Assembly (NCBI GenBank): GCA_963674835.2
Contig: CAXXKC010000002.1
Location: 744,001-808,000, forward strand
Reading direction: 5' to 3'
DNA: 64,000 bases
Origin: G963674835 sp963674835
GTDB taxonomy: Bacteria; Planctomycetota; Planctomycetia; Pirellulales; Thermoguttaceae
Shown: one piece after another, positions 9,685-17,081 of the stretch
Numbering within the stretch: the first letter of the stretch is position 1
How the letters are laid out: the number at the start of each line of letters is the position of its first letter
Made by a program: the position numbers and the translations under genes
Notes under the pieces: generated by a model
The model's database searches: none
What the model saw: the letters and a program-made list of their open reading frames with translations, nothing else
What the model was told of the DNA's origin: nothing

Positions 9685-10437
9685 TCATTCCTGGATCTCA
9701 CTGACTCGCAGCACCTCCTCCGGAAACATCGTCTGGCGGATGTCTTCCTCCACCCTATCCCAGTCAACCTCCCGTGACAACGGTCGCCAGCCGAAGGCGT
9801 CGCCCAGGAGGTTGAGGGACCATCTGAGCTTGCCCATGCAATCAGCTAGATCCAGAGCAGCTACCGAGACGCCTGTTTCATTCAAGGCAAATCCACCCGT
9901 GGTCATCGCGGAATAGGCAAAAAGGATCTTCTCGGTGGTGACCTCCTTCACTTTGAGGTCGCCCGCACGAACCGCCTCGTCGATAAGACGTCGCACGATA
10001 TCGCCTGTGGCTCGTTCTGCACTGCGCAGCCGCTCGATGCGATGAAGGGATGCCCGCTCGCAGACGGTCTGGGTCGCCTTATACATAATGGAGAAGTGCG
10101 CAGGATAGAGTTGCGAAAACAGCGTGGATCCGACCAGCACACCCGACATTCGAATGCGAGTGGGTCCCGGATAGCTCGCACCGCGTTCCAACAGTGTCAG
10201 ACGACGTTCCCACGCCCGGCAGGCCAGAGCTACAAGGATGTCCTCCCTCGATACGAAATGCAGATAGATCGTGCCGCGGGGACATTTGCTCTTCTGGGCG
10301 ACACGAGCCATGCTCATGTCCAAGAAGCCATCGTTGATGAGAATCTTCTCGGCAGCAGCTAGAATCGTGTCCTCCCGTTTGAGGATATCACGCTGTTTGG
10401 CAGAAAGGCCCGCCTCTTCATGGTTCACTTCGGACAT
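9685..10437 (-). CDS. TetR-family transcriptional regulator (paralogue 1)
   Basis: This 250-residue regulator has an N-terminal helix-turn-helix (about residues 20-65) with the typical ending CPRGTIYLHFVSREDILVAL, then a helical ligand-binding domain. Its N-terminal half is strikingly similar to the second TetR at 13985-14815, so the two are paralogues. It is transcribed away from the GH29 fucosidase gene. A palindromic repeat of GTCGAC at 10456-10472 lies just upstream and is a candidate operator. It could control itself and the divergent fucosidase gene. The ligand is unknown. Confidence 0.87.
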   Translation of the reverse strand: MSEVNHEEAGLSAKQRDILKREDTILAAAEKILINDGFLDMSMARVAQKSKCPRGTIYLHFVSREDILVALACRAWERRLTLLERGASYPGPTRIRMSGVLVGSTLFSQLYPAHFSIMYKATQTVCERASLHRIERLRSAERATGDIVRRLIDEAVRAGDLKVKEVTTEKILFAYSAMTTGGFALNETGVSVAALDLADCMGKLRWSLNLLGDAFGWRPLSREVDWDRVEEDIRQTMFPEEVLRVSEIQE

Positions 10438-10814
10438 TCCATTTCCTCATGTTACGTCGACACCGAGTCGACACGGTGATTTCAATCTCGCCCATTCTCC
10501 TGTTCACCGAGAGACGTTGCAAGGGATCAAGCCAGCATACGGCGCGGTTTTGAACCGGCAACGCCAACGGGTACGCGCCCTTGCTTGAGAGTTCATCATG
10601 ACTGATTCTATTGATTATGCCCAAATCTGCTTCTATCGGGTGTCCCTGACGCGTTGCCAAATTGGGCGACCGGCAACGACATCTGGCTGACGTCTGCCCG
10701 ACCGACTTCACCTCCAAACGCCTGGATCATTTGGTCGTGCCGCTGCCAGCGGGTATAGTACACGGAAGAAACTCGCTTCCCCCCCCCCGAGAATCCCTTT
10801 TGCGAGAGAAACAC
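10438..10814. other. Divergent control region between TetR and fucosidase genes
   Basis: These 377 bp separate two divergent genes. They hold the GTCGAC repeat beside the TetR start, a TATAGT box near 10753 that could serve the plus-strand fucosidase gene, and a run of ten C at 10779-10788 between that box and the GTG start. A longer plus-strand frame starts at 10662, but its Pro/Arg-rich reading is unlike a signal peptide. Confidence 0.4.
10456..10472. promoter_or_regulatory. Candidate TetR operator
   Basis: GTCGAC-ACCGA-GTCGAC is a perfect dyad with a 5-bp centre. The 8-mer GTCGACAC is also directly repeated at an 11-bp spacing. It lies 19 bp upstream of the TetR start codon and would overlap its promoter. 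Its assignment to this TetR is inference from position and symmetry. Confidence 0.4.
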
Positions 10815-11846
10815 GTGATTCCCGAAACCGTCACCGCGATTCTGCTGAGCCTTTGCCCCTTGGCTGGGAGCGATTCCTCACCGATCACCCCCTCCTCAGC
10901 TCCCACATCGGCTGCGGTCGCTGCGCACGCAGTCGACATCCACCAACGAGCGACACAGTTGAAGAACCTCCGCTGGGGAATGTTCATTTGCTGGTCGCTA
11001 AGCACTTACTCAGGCAAAGAATGGACCCCGGGCGTTAAGGATATTTCGCTCTTCCGTGCGAAAGATTGTGATGTTGACGGGTGGGCCAGAACTGCCAAGG
11101 AAGCGGAAATGGGCTACATCCTCTTCCTTACCAAACACCACGACGGGTTCTGTTTGTGGGACACGAAGACGACCCAACGCAAGGTAACCAACGCCCCATT
11201 GGGCCGCGACGTGTTGGCCGAACTGCGCAAGGCCTGCGACAAGTACGGCATCAAACTGGCCCTCTACTTTTCGGAAGGCGAGTTCCAGGACAACAAGGAT
11301 TATCATCCGGGCGGCTATACGCCGGCCATGAAGAAAGCCCAACTCAAGGAGTTGCTGACGCAATATGGCCCAATTGAGTACATCTGGTTCGACCACGCCC
11401 AGACCGACGGCGGACTGAGCCATTCGGAAACGACGGAGTGGTGCAAGCAGTTCCAGCCCGGCTGCTTCATCGGTTACAACCACGGCCAGGCGTCGGGCAA
11501 CATCCGCTTGGGCGAAATGGGACATCCGTCACCTTTGACCGATCCTTCCGGCGCGGGCTTCGGCGACAAGTCGAGTGCCGGCTACCAGGGCTACCTGCTT
11601 GCCGAGTTTACCTACCCGATCCAGCCCAAACACAAGGGCGGCGCCATGTGGTTCTACTCGCTGCCGGAGCATGATCAACTCTGCCTGCCGGCCGCGAAGC
11701 TTTACCAGGACTATCTCGGCGCAGTTAAATACGGCAACATCTTCTCCCTCGACGTCGGGCCCGACTACGAAGGCAAGCTGCGCCAGGTCGACGTCGAGAC
11801 GCTGCGCAAAGTGGGACAGATGATCCGAGAAGGGAAGTCGAAGTAG
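10815..11846 (+). CDS. GH29 alpha-L-fucosidase family protein
   Basis: This 343-residue protein matches the catalytic barrel of GH29 fucosidases. It has the conserved NLRWGMFICWS and LFLTKHHDGFCLWDT stretches (TKHHDGF at about 106-112) and the strand-end motif WFD at 191-193, whose Asp193 is in the place of the family nucleophile. I chose the GTG at 10815 because a hydrophobic leader (IPETVTAILLSLCPLAG) follows; the longer ATG frame from 10662 gives an unlikely Arg/Pro-rich leader. It would remove alpha-linked L-fucose outside the cytoplasm. The general acid lies further on and is less certain. It is short for GH29 and lacks the C-terminal beta-sandwich. Confidence 0.8.
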   Translation: MIPETVTAILLSLCPLAGSDSSPITPSSAPTSAAVAAHAVDIHQRATQLKNLRWGMFICWSLSTYSGKEWTPGVKDISLFRAKDCDVDGWARTAKEAEMGYILFLTKHHDGFCLWDTKTTQRKVTNAPLGRDVLAELRKACDKYGIKLALYFSEGEFQDNKDYHPGGYTPAMKKAQLKELLTQYGPIEYIWFDHAQTDGGLSHSETTEWCKQFQPGCFIGYNHGQASGNIRLGEMGHPSPLTDPSGAGFGDKSSAGYQGYLLAEFTYPIQPKHKGGAMWFYSLPEHDQLCLPAAKLYQDYLGAVKYGNIFSLDVGPDYEGKLRQVDVETLRKVGQMIREGKSK

Positions 11847-11892
11847 GACTCCACGCTGAACATCTCCCGTACCTGGGAAGCCGAAGCCCCGG

Positions 11893-13047
11893 TCACGGCT
11901 GCGCCGGTTTCAGCCCCGCGGTGAACTGCTTGATGTAGCCGGCCTTCTTCAGGTCGGGCAGGTAAGGCTGAATGGACGCCCATGTGAAGAACGCAGCGCC
12001 CTGCACGTCGTGCCGTTTTGCGACCTGGAGGTAGCCCTCGATGTCTTGCACCGATTGAATCTTCCCGTGGCTCGTGCGGATGCCAACACAGATCGTCAGC
12101 TCGACCGGTTTGTTGAGTTCTCGCAGGATTTCAGCTACGTCGGCGAACCGCTTGTCGACGACGTCGAGGTACTTGTCTCCGTATTGGTTGCGATAGGCAT
12201 AACCGGTCAGGTTCAACATGTCCAGATATCCGCGGTCCGCCCAGGTGCGCCAATCGCGGGTCCCATTGAGTTCATGCGCTCCCCACATGTACACGGCGAT
12301 TTGCGGCTTCGGTTTCATCGCCCGCAGGGCATCGCTGATCTGGCCGACCAACTCGGTGAGGCACTGTCGCTTGAATAGCAGCAGTTGCTTCTTGTAAAGG
12401 CTGCCGCTTCGTGGAAACTGCGCAACAGGATGTGCTGCATCGAACTTTGCCTGGGACACCGGATCCAAGGCGGCTTCGTCGCCGGGGAAGCGGAGATAGT
12501 CCAAAAGCAAACCGTCCGGTTGGTACTTCGAGACGATCTCTTGGAGCATCGCGACAACCCATTCGCGCGCTTCGGGATGGCCCGATGAGATGAACCCCGT
12601 CGGCTCACCGGCTTTGTCGCGCAGGGCCCACTCTGGGTGCGCCTTCAGAACGCCCTGAGGCTGCTTATGCCCGGAAGCCAGAACGCAGACAGCCGGATAG
12701 ACTTGTAGTCCGCGGCGACGCGCCTCGCGGACGATCACGGCCAGCGGGTCCCAATCGCCGTATCGATTCTTCGGAAAAAGCCGACTCTCATAGGAGGCCT
12801 CGCCCCCATTGACCACGTAGGGTATCAATACGCGCAGCCCCGCGTCGCGAAAGCGATCCAAGTTCTCGGCAATCACACGCTCGCGGGCAGCCTGATCGGT
12901 ATCGGCGTCGAACCATCGCGGGAAATGGATGTACGCACCCAGGAAAGGAACGAAGGGCTTCTCGGTACCCTGGGCACCGCCCGGTGTGCTCCAAATGACG
13001 CCCACGATGAGCAAGACGGCGATCGCAAACGATTTCCTCATGTCCAT
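11893..13047 (-). CDS. Secreted glycosyl hydrolase-like protein (GHL10/DUF187 type)
   Basis: This 384-residue protein has a signal peptide (about 23 residues) and a barrel domain of the GHL10 kind. Typical stretches are AENLDRFRDAGLRVLIPYV near the N-terminus, IVSKYQPDGLLLDYLRFPG in the middle, and a late strand with DMLNLTGYAY. The Asp in LLLDYLRFP is a plausible active-site acid. The ATG at 13047 has AAGGAG eight bases upstream, which fixes the start; a second in-frame ATG follows two codons later. It is convergent with the fucosidase gene. Secreted action on a polysaccharide is inferred from the family. Confidence 0.75.
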   Translation of the reverse strand: MDMRKSFAIAVLLIVGVIWSTPGGAQGTEKPFVPFLGAYIHFPRWFDADTDQAARERVIAENLDRFRDAGLRVLIPYVVNGGEASYESRLFPKNRYGDWDPLAVIVREARRRGLQVYPAVCVLASGHKQPQGVLKAHPEWALRDKAGEPTGFISSGHPEAREWVVAMLQEIVSKYQPDGLLLDYLRFPGDEAALDPVSQAKFDAAHPVAQFPRSGSLYKKQLLLFKRQCLTELVGQISDALRAMKPKPQIAVYMWGAHELNGTRDWRTWADRGYLDMLNLTGYAYRNQYGDKYLDVVDKRFADVAEILRELNKPVELTICVGIRTSHGKIQSVQDIEGYLQVAKRHDVQGAAFFTWASIQPYLPDLKKAGYIKQFTAGLKPAQP

Positions 13048-13323
13048 GGCGAGGCTCCTTTGGTGGCCAGCAGGTGGGAGGTTGCCGATGTCACGTTCCA
13101 TTGTCGTGATGCAGTACCCGGAATCAAGTGGACGGAGTCGTGTGTCTTCAGAGACCTCGCTGTGAGCGGCTCGCAGAGGCCGCATCGCGAACCAACATCT
13201 TCGGGGGGTACTTTTTCGGAATCAATGCCAAAATCAATGGCGATGCACGGCCGCCTCTCGCGTTCTTGGTACTGGAGGCGGATCTTGTAGCCATTCACCA
13301 TGGTCGCAACACGGAGAAGAGGT

Positions 13324-13854
13324 ATGAACGCAACACTGCGACTGAAGACCTGGGCCGGCCCCTTGACGATCGGATCGTTTGCGGTGGTGGCAGTCACCGG
13401 CGTGTTAATGTTCTTTCACCTGGATTATGGTCTCGTGAAGCTCGCCCACGAATGGATGAGCTGGCTCTTGGTCGTGGGTGCGATCGCCCACGTAGCTTTG
13501 AACTGGCGGCCGTTTCTCCGATACTTCGCCCAACCGACCGGACTGGCGATCATGGCCGGACTGCTCACGCTGGGCGTGTTGGCCTTCCTTCCGGCTGGCC
13601 AGCACCAGCACCGCGGCCGTCCTCCGTTCATGGAGATGTCTGGCGTACTGGAGCAGTCATCGCTGGACTTGGTCGCACAGGTTGCCAAGAAGAACACAGA
13701 GTCCATTCAGGAACAATTGGCCGCACAAGGCATTCGAGTCCGACATGCCCAGCAGACCATCGCCGAAATCGCGTCGGAGAATCGCATTGGGAGCACGGAG
13801 CTTCTCGGCCAGATCCTGAATCGTTCGGCGGCCACGCTGAGCAAGCGATCCTGA
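13324..13854 (+). CDS. DUF4405 membrane protein with long polar tail
   Basis: This 176-residue protein has three hydrophobic segments in its first half (about residues 9-30, 40-62 and 72-90) with His residues spaced as in cytochrome-b-like DUF4405 proteins (FFHLDYG, LAHEWMSW, AIAHVALNW). It may bind haem in the membrane. The second half, about 80 residues, is polar and helical, and contains a second recognisable stretch ending in GSTELLGQILNRS. The ATG at 13324 is preceded by GGAG at good spacing. It stands alone on the plus strand between two minus-strand genes. An electron-transfer role is only inferred from the family. Confidence 0.7.
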   Translation: MNATLRLKTWAGPLTIGSFAVVAVTGVLMFFHLDYGLVKLAHEWMSWLLVVGAIAHVALNWRPFLRYFAQPTGLAIMAGLLTLGVLAFLPAGQHQHRGRPPFMEMSGVLEQSSLDLVAQVAKKNTESIQEQLAAQGIRVRHAQQTIAEIASENRIGSTELLGQILNRSAATLSKRS

Positions 13855-13984
13855 CGGTGACCGGCCCCATCTGCTCCCGTCTCGTGTGGAACTGTCACGG
13901 CCGGCGTGGTAGCAGACACTTCGTCGGTGACAATTCGCTAACACAGCAAGACGTTTGCTCGCAGCGCGGGCAGTCCTCCAGGAC

Positions 13985-14815
13985 TCAAGTCTCGGCACGC
14001 GATCCTTGCGACCGCAACATGTGAGGCGCCACGGCCTGGCTCGCCGGATGTGCTTCGCCCCACTTGCCGTACCAAGCTCCGGTGCCATAGACCTGCTGCG
14101 TCTCGTCGGGAAACACGTTGCGCCGAATGTCGGCGGCGATCTCGTCCCAGTCGACTTCCTTGGTCAGCGGGCGCCATCCGTAGGCGTCGCCGATCACGTT
14201 CAGCGACCGCCGAAGCATGTCCATCGAATACGGCGTGTCCATCGTCGCCTGGGGAACTCCCAACTGGCGCAACGCAAAGCCGCCCATCACTTGCGCGGAA
14301 TAGGCGAAGACGATCTCGTCGACACTGTAGTCCGCCGTCTGAAGCTCGCCGGCTTCGACGGCCTCAACAATAAGCTCGCGTACCACCTCGACCGACGCGC
14401 GTTCCGCTCGGCGCAGCCGTTTCAGGCATCGTGGAGACGCGTTCTCGCAAACGGTGTCGGTCGCCTTGTAGAGGATAGAGAATCGCTCCGGACAGAGTCC
14501 GAAGTGCAGGGCGAAACCTTCTCCGACGCCGGCCATGCGAATTCGTGCCGGGCCCTGGTACGCCGCACCCCGTCGCATCAGCGCAACACGTTGCTCCCAC
14601 ACGCTGCAGGCCAAAGCGACGACGATATCTTCACGCGACGCGAAATGACGATAGATGGTTCCGCGAGGGCAGCGACTCTCCTCGGCAATACGGGCCATGC
14701 TCATGTCGAAGAAGCCGTCGACGATGAGAATTCGTTCCGCGGCAGCGAGGATTTCCTGCTCTCGCTTCATCATGCCGCGTTGTTTTGTGGAAAGTGCTGG
14801 TTCGTCGTAAGCCAT
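13985..14815 (-). CDS. TetR-family transcriptional regulator (paralogue 2)
   Basis: This 276-residue regulator has the TetR helix-turn-helix at about residues 15-62 (ending CPRGTIYRHFASREDIVVAL) and a C-terminal helical domain. It shares long identical runs with the TetR at 9685-10437, including ILxxDGFxDMSMARxAxxSxCPRGTIY, so one is probably a duplicate of the other. The ATG at 14815 has AAGGGGAG upstream; the longer frame to 15049 is not supported. A 14-bp palindrome 35 bp upstream of the start is a candidate operator, so autoregulation is likely. The ligand is unknown. Confidence 0.87.
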   Translation of the reverse strand: MAYDEPALSTKQRGMMKREQEILAAAERILIVDGFFDMSMARIAEESRCPRGTIYRHFASREDIVVALACSVWEQRVALMRRGAAYQGPARIRMAGVGEGFALHFGLCPERFSILYKATDTVCENASPRCLKRLRRAERASVEVVRELIVEAVEAGELQTADYSVDEIVFAYSAQVMGGFALRQLGVPQATMDTPYSMDMLRRSLNVIGDAYGWRPLTKEVDWDEIAADIRRNVFPDETQQVYGTGAWYGKWGEAHPASQAVAPHMLRSQGSRAET

Positions 14816-14849
14816 TGCGGTTACTCCCCTTGTGAGCACCGGGTTATCT

Positions 14850-14863
14850 AAACGTTGACGTTT
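14850..14863. promoter_or_regulatory. Candidate TetR operator (14-bp palindrome)
   Basis: AAACGT-TG-ACGTTT is a perfect dyad sitting between the TetR start at 14815 and the upstream lipoprotein gene. A further AACGTT lies at 14890-14895. The site would cover the -10 region of a minus-strand promoter (TAGATA reading). It differs in sequence from the dyad upstream of paralogue 1. Confidence 0.45.
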
Positions 14864-15061
14864 TGCAACCAAAGAGTTGACATAGCGCCAACGTTCAGTA
14901 TATTCTACCCTTGTCGGCCAGTTCGTGCAAGCGCGTGAACTTTGATCCGTTCGGATGTATAGAAGAGGAAGGAAGGCATTCACGACATGGTGGCCAACTG
15001 GTGGTTGCCAGCGGATGCCGGCCTCGTGGGAGGCACATAGGCACAACACGAGAGGGATCCA

Positions 15062-15478
15062 ATGAAGTCGCGAGTTCTTGTCACGGCAAGTGTTCTCTTC
15101 TTAACTTGTCTTTGGCTCGGATGCGGCCCCGACAATCCGCTGAACCGCAAAGCCGTCAGCGGCAAGGTCACGTTCAACGGGCAGCCGCTTGAGCGGGGGA
15201 ACATCATGTTCTACCCGACAGACAAAGGCCCGGTTGTCACCGGCGCGTCGATCACGAATGGCCAATACGCGATCGCAACAGCGAAGGGGCTCACTGTTGG
15301 CAAGTATACGGTTCAAATCAGCTCGCCCAACCCAAATCCAGGGCCTAACGATCCACAGGGCCCCGGCATTCCTTTGCCGGAGTTGATTCCGCCCGAGTAC
15401 AACGTCCAGAGTGACAAGACCGTTACCGTGACGGAAGACGGCCCTAACGTGTTCGATTTCGACATCACTAAGAAGTGA
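15062..15478 (+). CDS. Small lipoprotein with carboxypeptidase-regulatory-like fold
   Basis: This 138-residue protein has a hydrophobic leader ending in a lipobox-like LWLGC, with Cys21 as the likely lipidated residue. The mature part reads as a small beta-sandwich of the type often found beside DUF1559 genes in planctomycetes: VSGKVTFNGQPLERGNIMFYP, then a run of short strands, and a C-terminal strand NVFDFDI. GAGGG lies upstream of the ATG. It lies 177 bp before the DUF1559 gene on the same strand. It is probably anchored in the envelope; its actual role is unknown. Confidence 0.75.
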   Translation: MKSRVLVTASVLFLTCLWLGCGPDNPLNRKAVSGKVTFNGQPLERGNIMFYPTDKGPVVTGASITNGQYAIATAKGLTVGKYTVQISSPNPNPGPNDPQGPGIPLPELIPPEYNVQSDKTVTVTEDGPNVFDFDITKK

Positions 15479-15655
15479 GACAACGAGCCTAATCGGCATG
15501 GCCTGGCGTGCCGATGGTCTCGACCATGGCGACGGAGAAGAGGCTGACGCGAGTCGGCGGTAGTTTCGGAAGAGGCTGCGTCAAGGTGTGCGAGGTCGTA
15601 TCGTAGCGTATTGTGACTACTTGTTTCGTTCCTAGCTATGGGAGGTGTTCTGGTC

Positions 15656-16816
15656 ATGAAGGTTAGAAAACGCGGTTTCACACTCGTGGAGCTATTGGTG
15701 GTGATCGCCATCATCGGCATCTTGATCGCGCTGCTGTTGCCAGCGGTGCAGGCGGCTCGGGAAGCTGCCCGGCGAGCGCAGTGCACGAACAACCTGAAAC
15801 AGATCGGGTTGGGAATGCACAATTACCACGATGTGTACAAGACGCTCCCCGTCGGTATGTTCAACTATGCTTGGGGTGGCTGGAATGTCGAGATCCTGCC
15901 ATTCGTGGAGCAGCAAACGGCGTACACCCACTGGGATTCGGGGCTGATGTACGACTACGATTCCGGCATGGCCCATCCTTGGGGTGAACCCCTGCTGGCT
16001 GCTTTGGCTGGCGTGCCCATCGCGACCGCCCTGGCGGCCGACCTCACCGGAGCTGCGATGGCGACGACCAACCGGGTAATCACCACGCAGCGGTTCGATT
16101 GCTACACCTGCCCGAGCAGCACAGAGGTGTCGATGCGATCGACGGCTGCCAGCCTCGACTCGCCCAAGCACAACTACGTCTGCAACCTGGGCAATACGGC
16201 CATCCGCATGCCGTATTTCGGTGTCGTGATGAGCACCGGGCTCAGCACCTACAACGGTGTGGTGATCCCAAGCCTCACCGTCGGCACCCTGACGGCGACG
16301 TTCGGTGGCGCCCCATTCGTTATGGCTGGCAAAGGTACCGGGATCCCCGGTGGCGGTGCTGCCGTTGACCCGCCCGCGTACGGCTTCCGCGATATTACGG
16401 ACGGTACGAGCAACACGCTGTGTGTGTCGGAGACCGTCCAGACGAACGCCAGCACGTTCGAGGAGATGATGGCTGCCTCGCCGAAGCGGTGGGATGCTCG
16501 AGGTTTCGGCTGGATGTACATGGGAGCGCACTTTGAAACGTTCCTGACGCCGAACTCGAACTTTGGCGACGTGTGCAACACGGCCACAAGCCCGACCGCC
16601 ATGTACTACTGCGAGCCGTCCCTCAATCCTCGTCATCCTTGCCAAGACGAGACCGCTACGCTGCCGATGATGAACGCTGCCCGCAGCGAGCATCCCGGTG
16701 GTGTGAATGCCGCCTTGTGCGATGGTTCGGTTCGGTTCTTCTCCGACAACATTGCCTGGGCAACCTGGCAGGCCCTCGGCACCTCGCGCGGTGGCGAAGT
16801 GTTCGAGATGCCGTAG
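15656..16816 (+). CDS. DUF1559 pseudopilin-like protein
   Basis: This 386-residue protein begins with a type IV pilin/type II secretion prepilin signature: RGFTLVELLVVIAIIGILIA at residues 6-25, cleaved and methylated after Gly7 by known family behaviour. The helix is followed by the AREAARRAQCTNNLKQIGL stretch typical of planctomycete DUF1559 proteins. The C-terminus has the conserved H-x-GGVNAALCDGSVRF motif. GGAGG lies 10 bp before the ATG at 15656. Planctomycetes carry many such paralogues. A surface or secretion-pseudopilus role is assumed, not proven. It follows the small lipoprotein gene, the usual arrangement. Confidence 0.92.
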   Translation: MKVRKRGFTLVELLVVIAIIGILIALLLPAVQAAREAARRAQCTNNLKQIGLGMHNYHDVYKTLPVGMFNYAWGGWNVEILPFVEQQTAYTHWDSGLMYDYDSGMAHPWGEPLLAALAGVPIATALAADLTGAAMATTNRVITTQRFDCYTCPSSTEVSMRSTAASLDSPKHNYVCNLGNTAIRMPYFGVVMSTGLSTYNGVVIPSLTVGTLTATFGGAPFVMAGKGTGIPGGGAAVDPPAYGFRDITDGTSNTLCVSETVQTNASTFEEMMAASPKRWDARGFGWMYMGAHFETFLTPNSNFGDVCNTATSPTAMYYCEPSLNPRHPCQDETATLPMMNAARSEHPGGVNAALCDGSVRFFSDNIAWATWQALGTSRGGEVFEMP

Positions 16817-16987
16817 TGGTGACCTGATTTCGGGTCGCCAGCGCCATGTCTTCCCGCGCCGCAGCTTTGCGGATCGGGAGGCAGGGCTTAGTTGACAACC
16901 GCAGTCGCGCACGTACGCCCAACCTCCGGGCGTGCGTGCCCCTCAGCCTCCCTCAGGGCGATTGGAAGTGCACCGCCCTGGCCTTTG

Positions 16988-17016
16988 CCCCCCTCCAGCT
17001 CGTAGCCGGAGGGGGG
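16988..17016 (+). terminator. Strong hairpin after the DUF1559 gene
   Basis: A perfect 9-bp GC stem (CCCCCCTCC with GGAGGGGGG, 11-nt loop) lies 170 bp past the DUF1559 stop and 65 bp before the next gene. The bases after it, TTGTGTTG, are T-rich. It probably ends the DUF1559 transcript. Confidence 0.6.
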
Positions 17017-17081
17017 TTGTGTTGCGCCTGCTCTCCAAACAAGATAACCAGTGTGGGGCCAGTATACTCAGGAATGCCGTG

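Noticed and set aside
10662..10814. Upstream ATG start for the fucosidase
   Set aside because: The extra 51 residues are Arg/Pro-rich, span the C10 tract and would bury the hydrophobic leader that follows the GTG at 10815.
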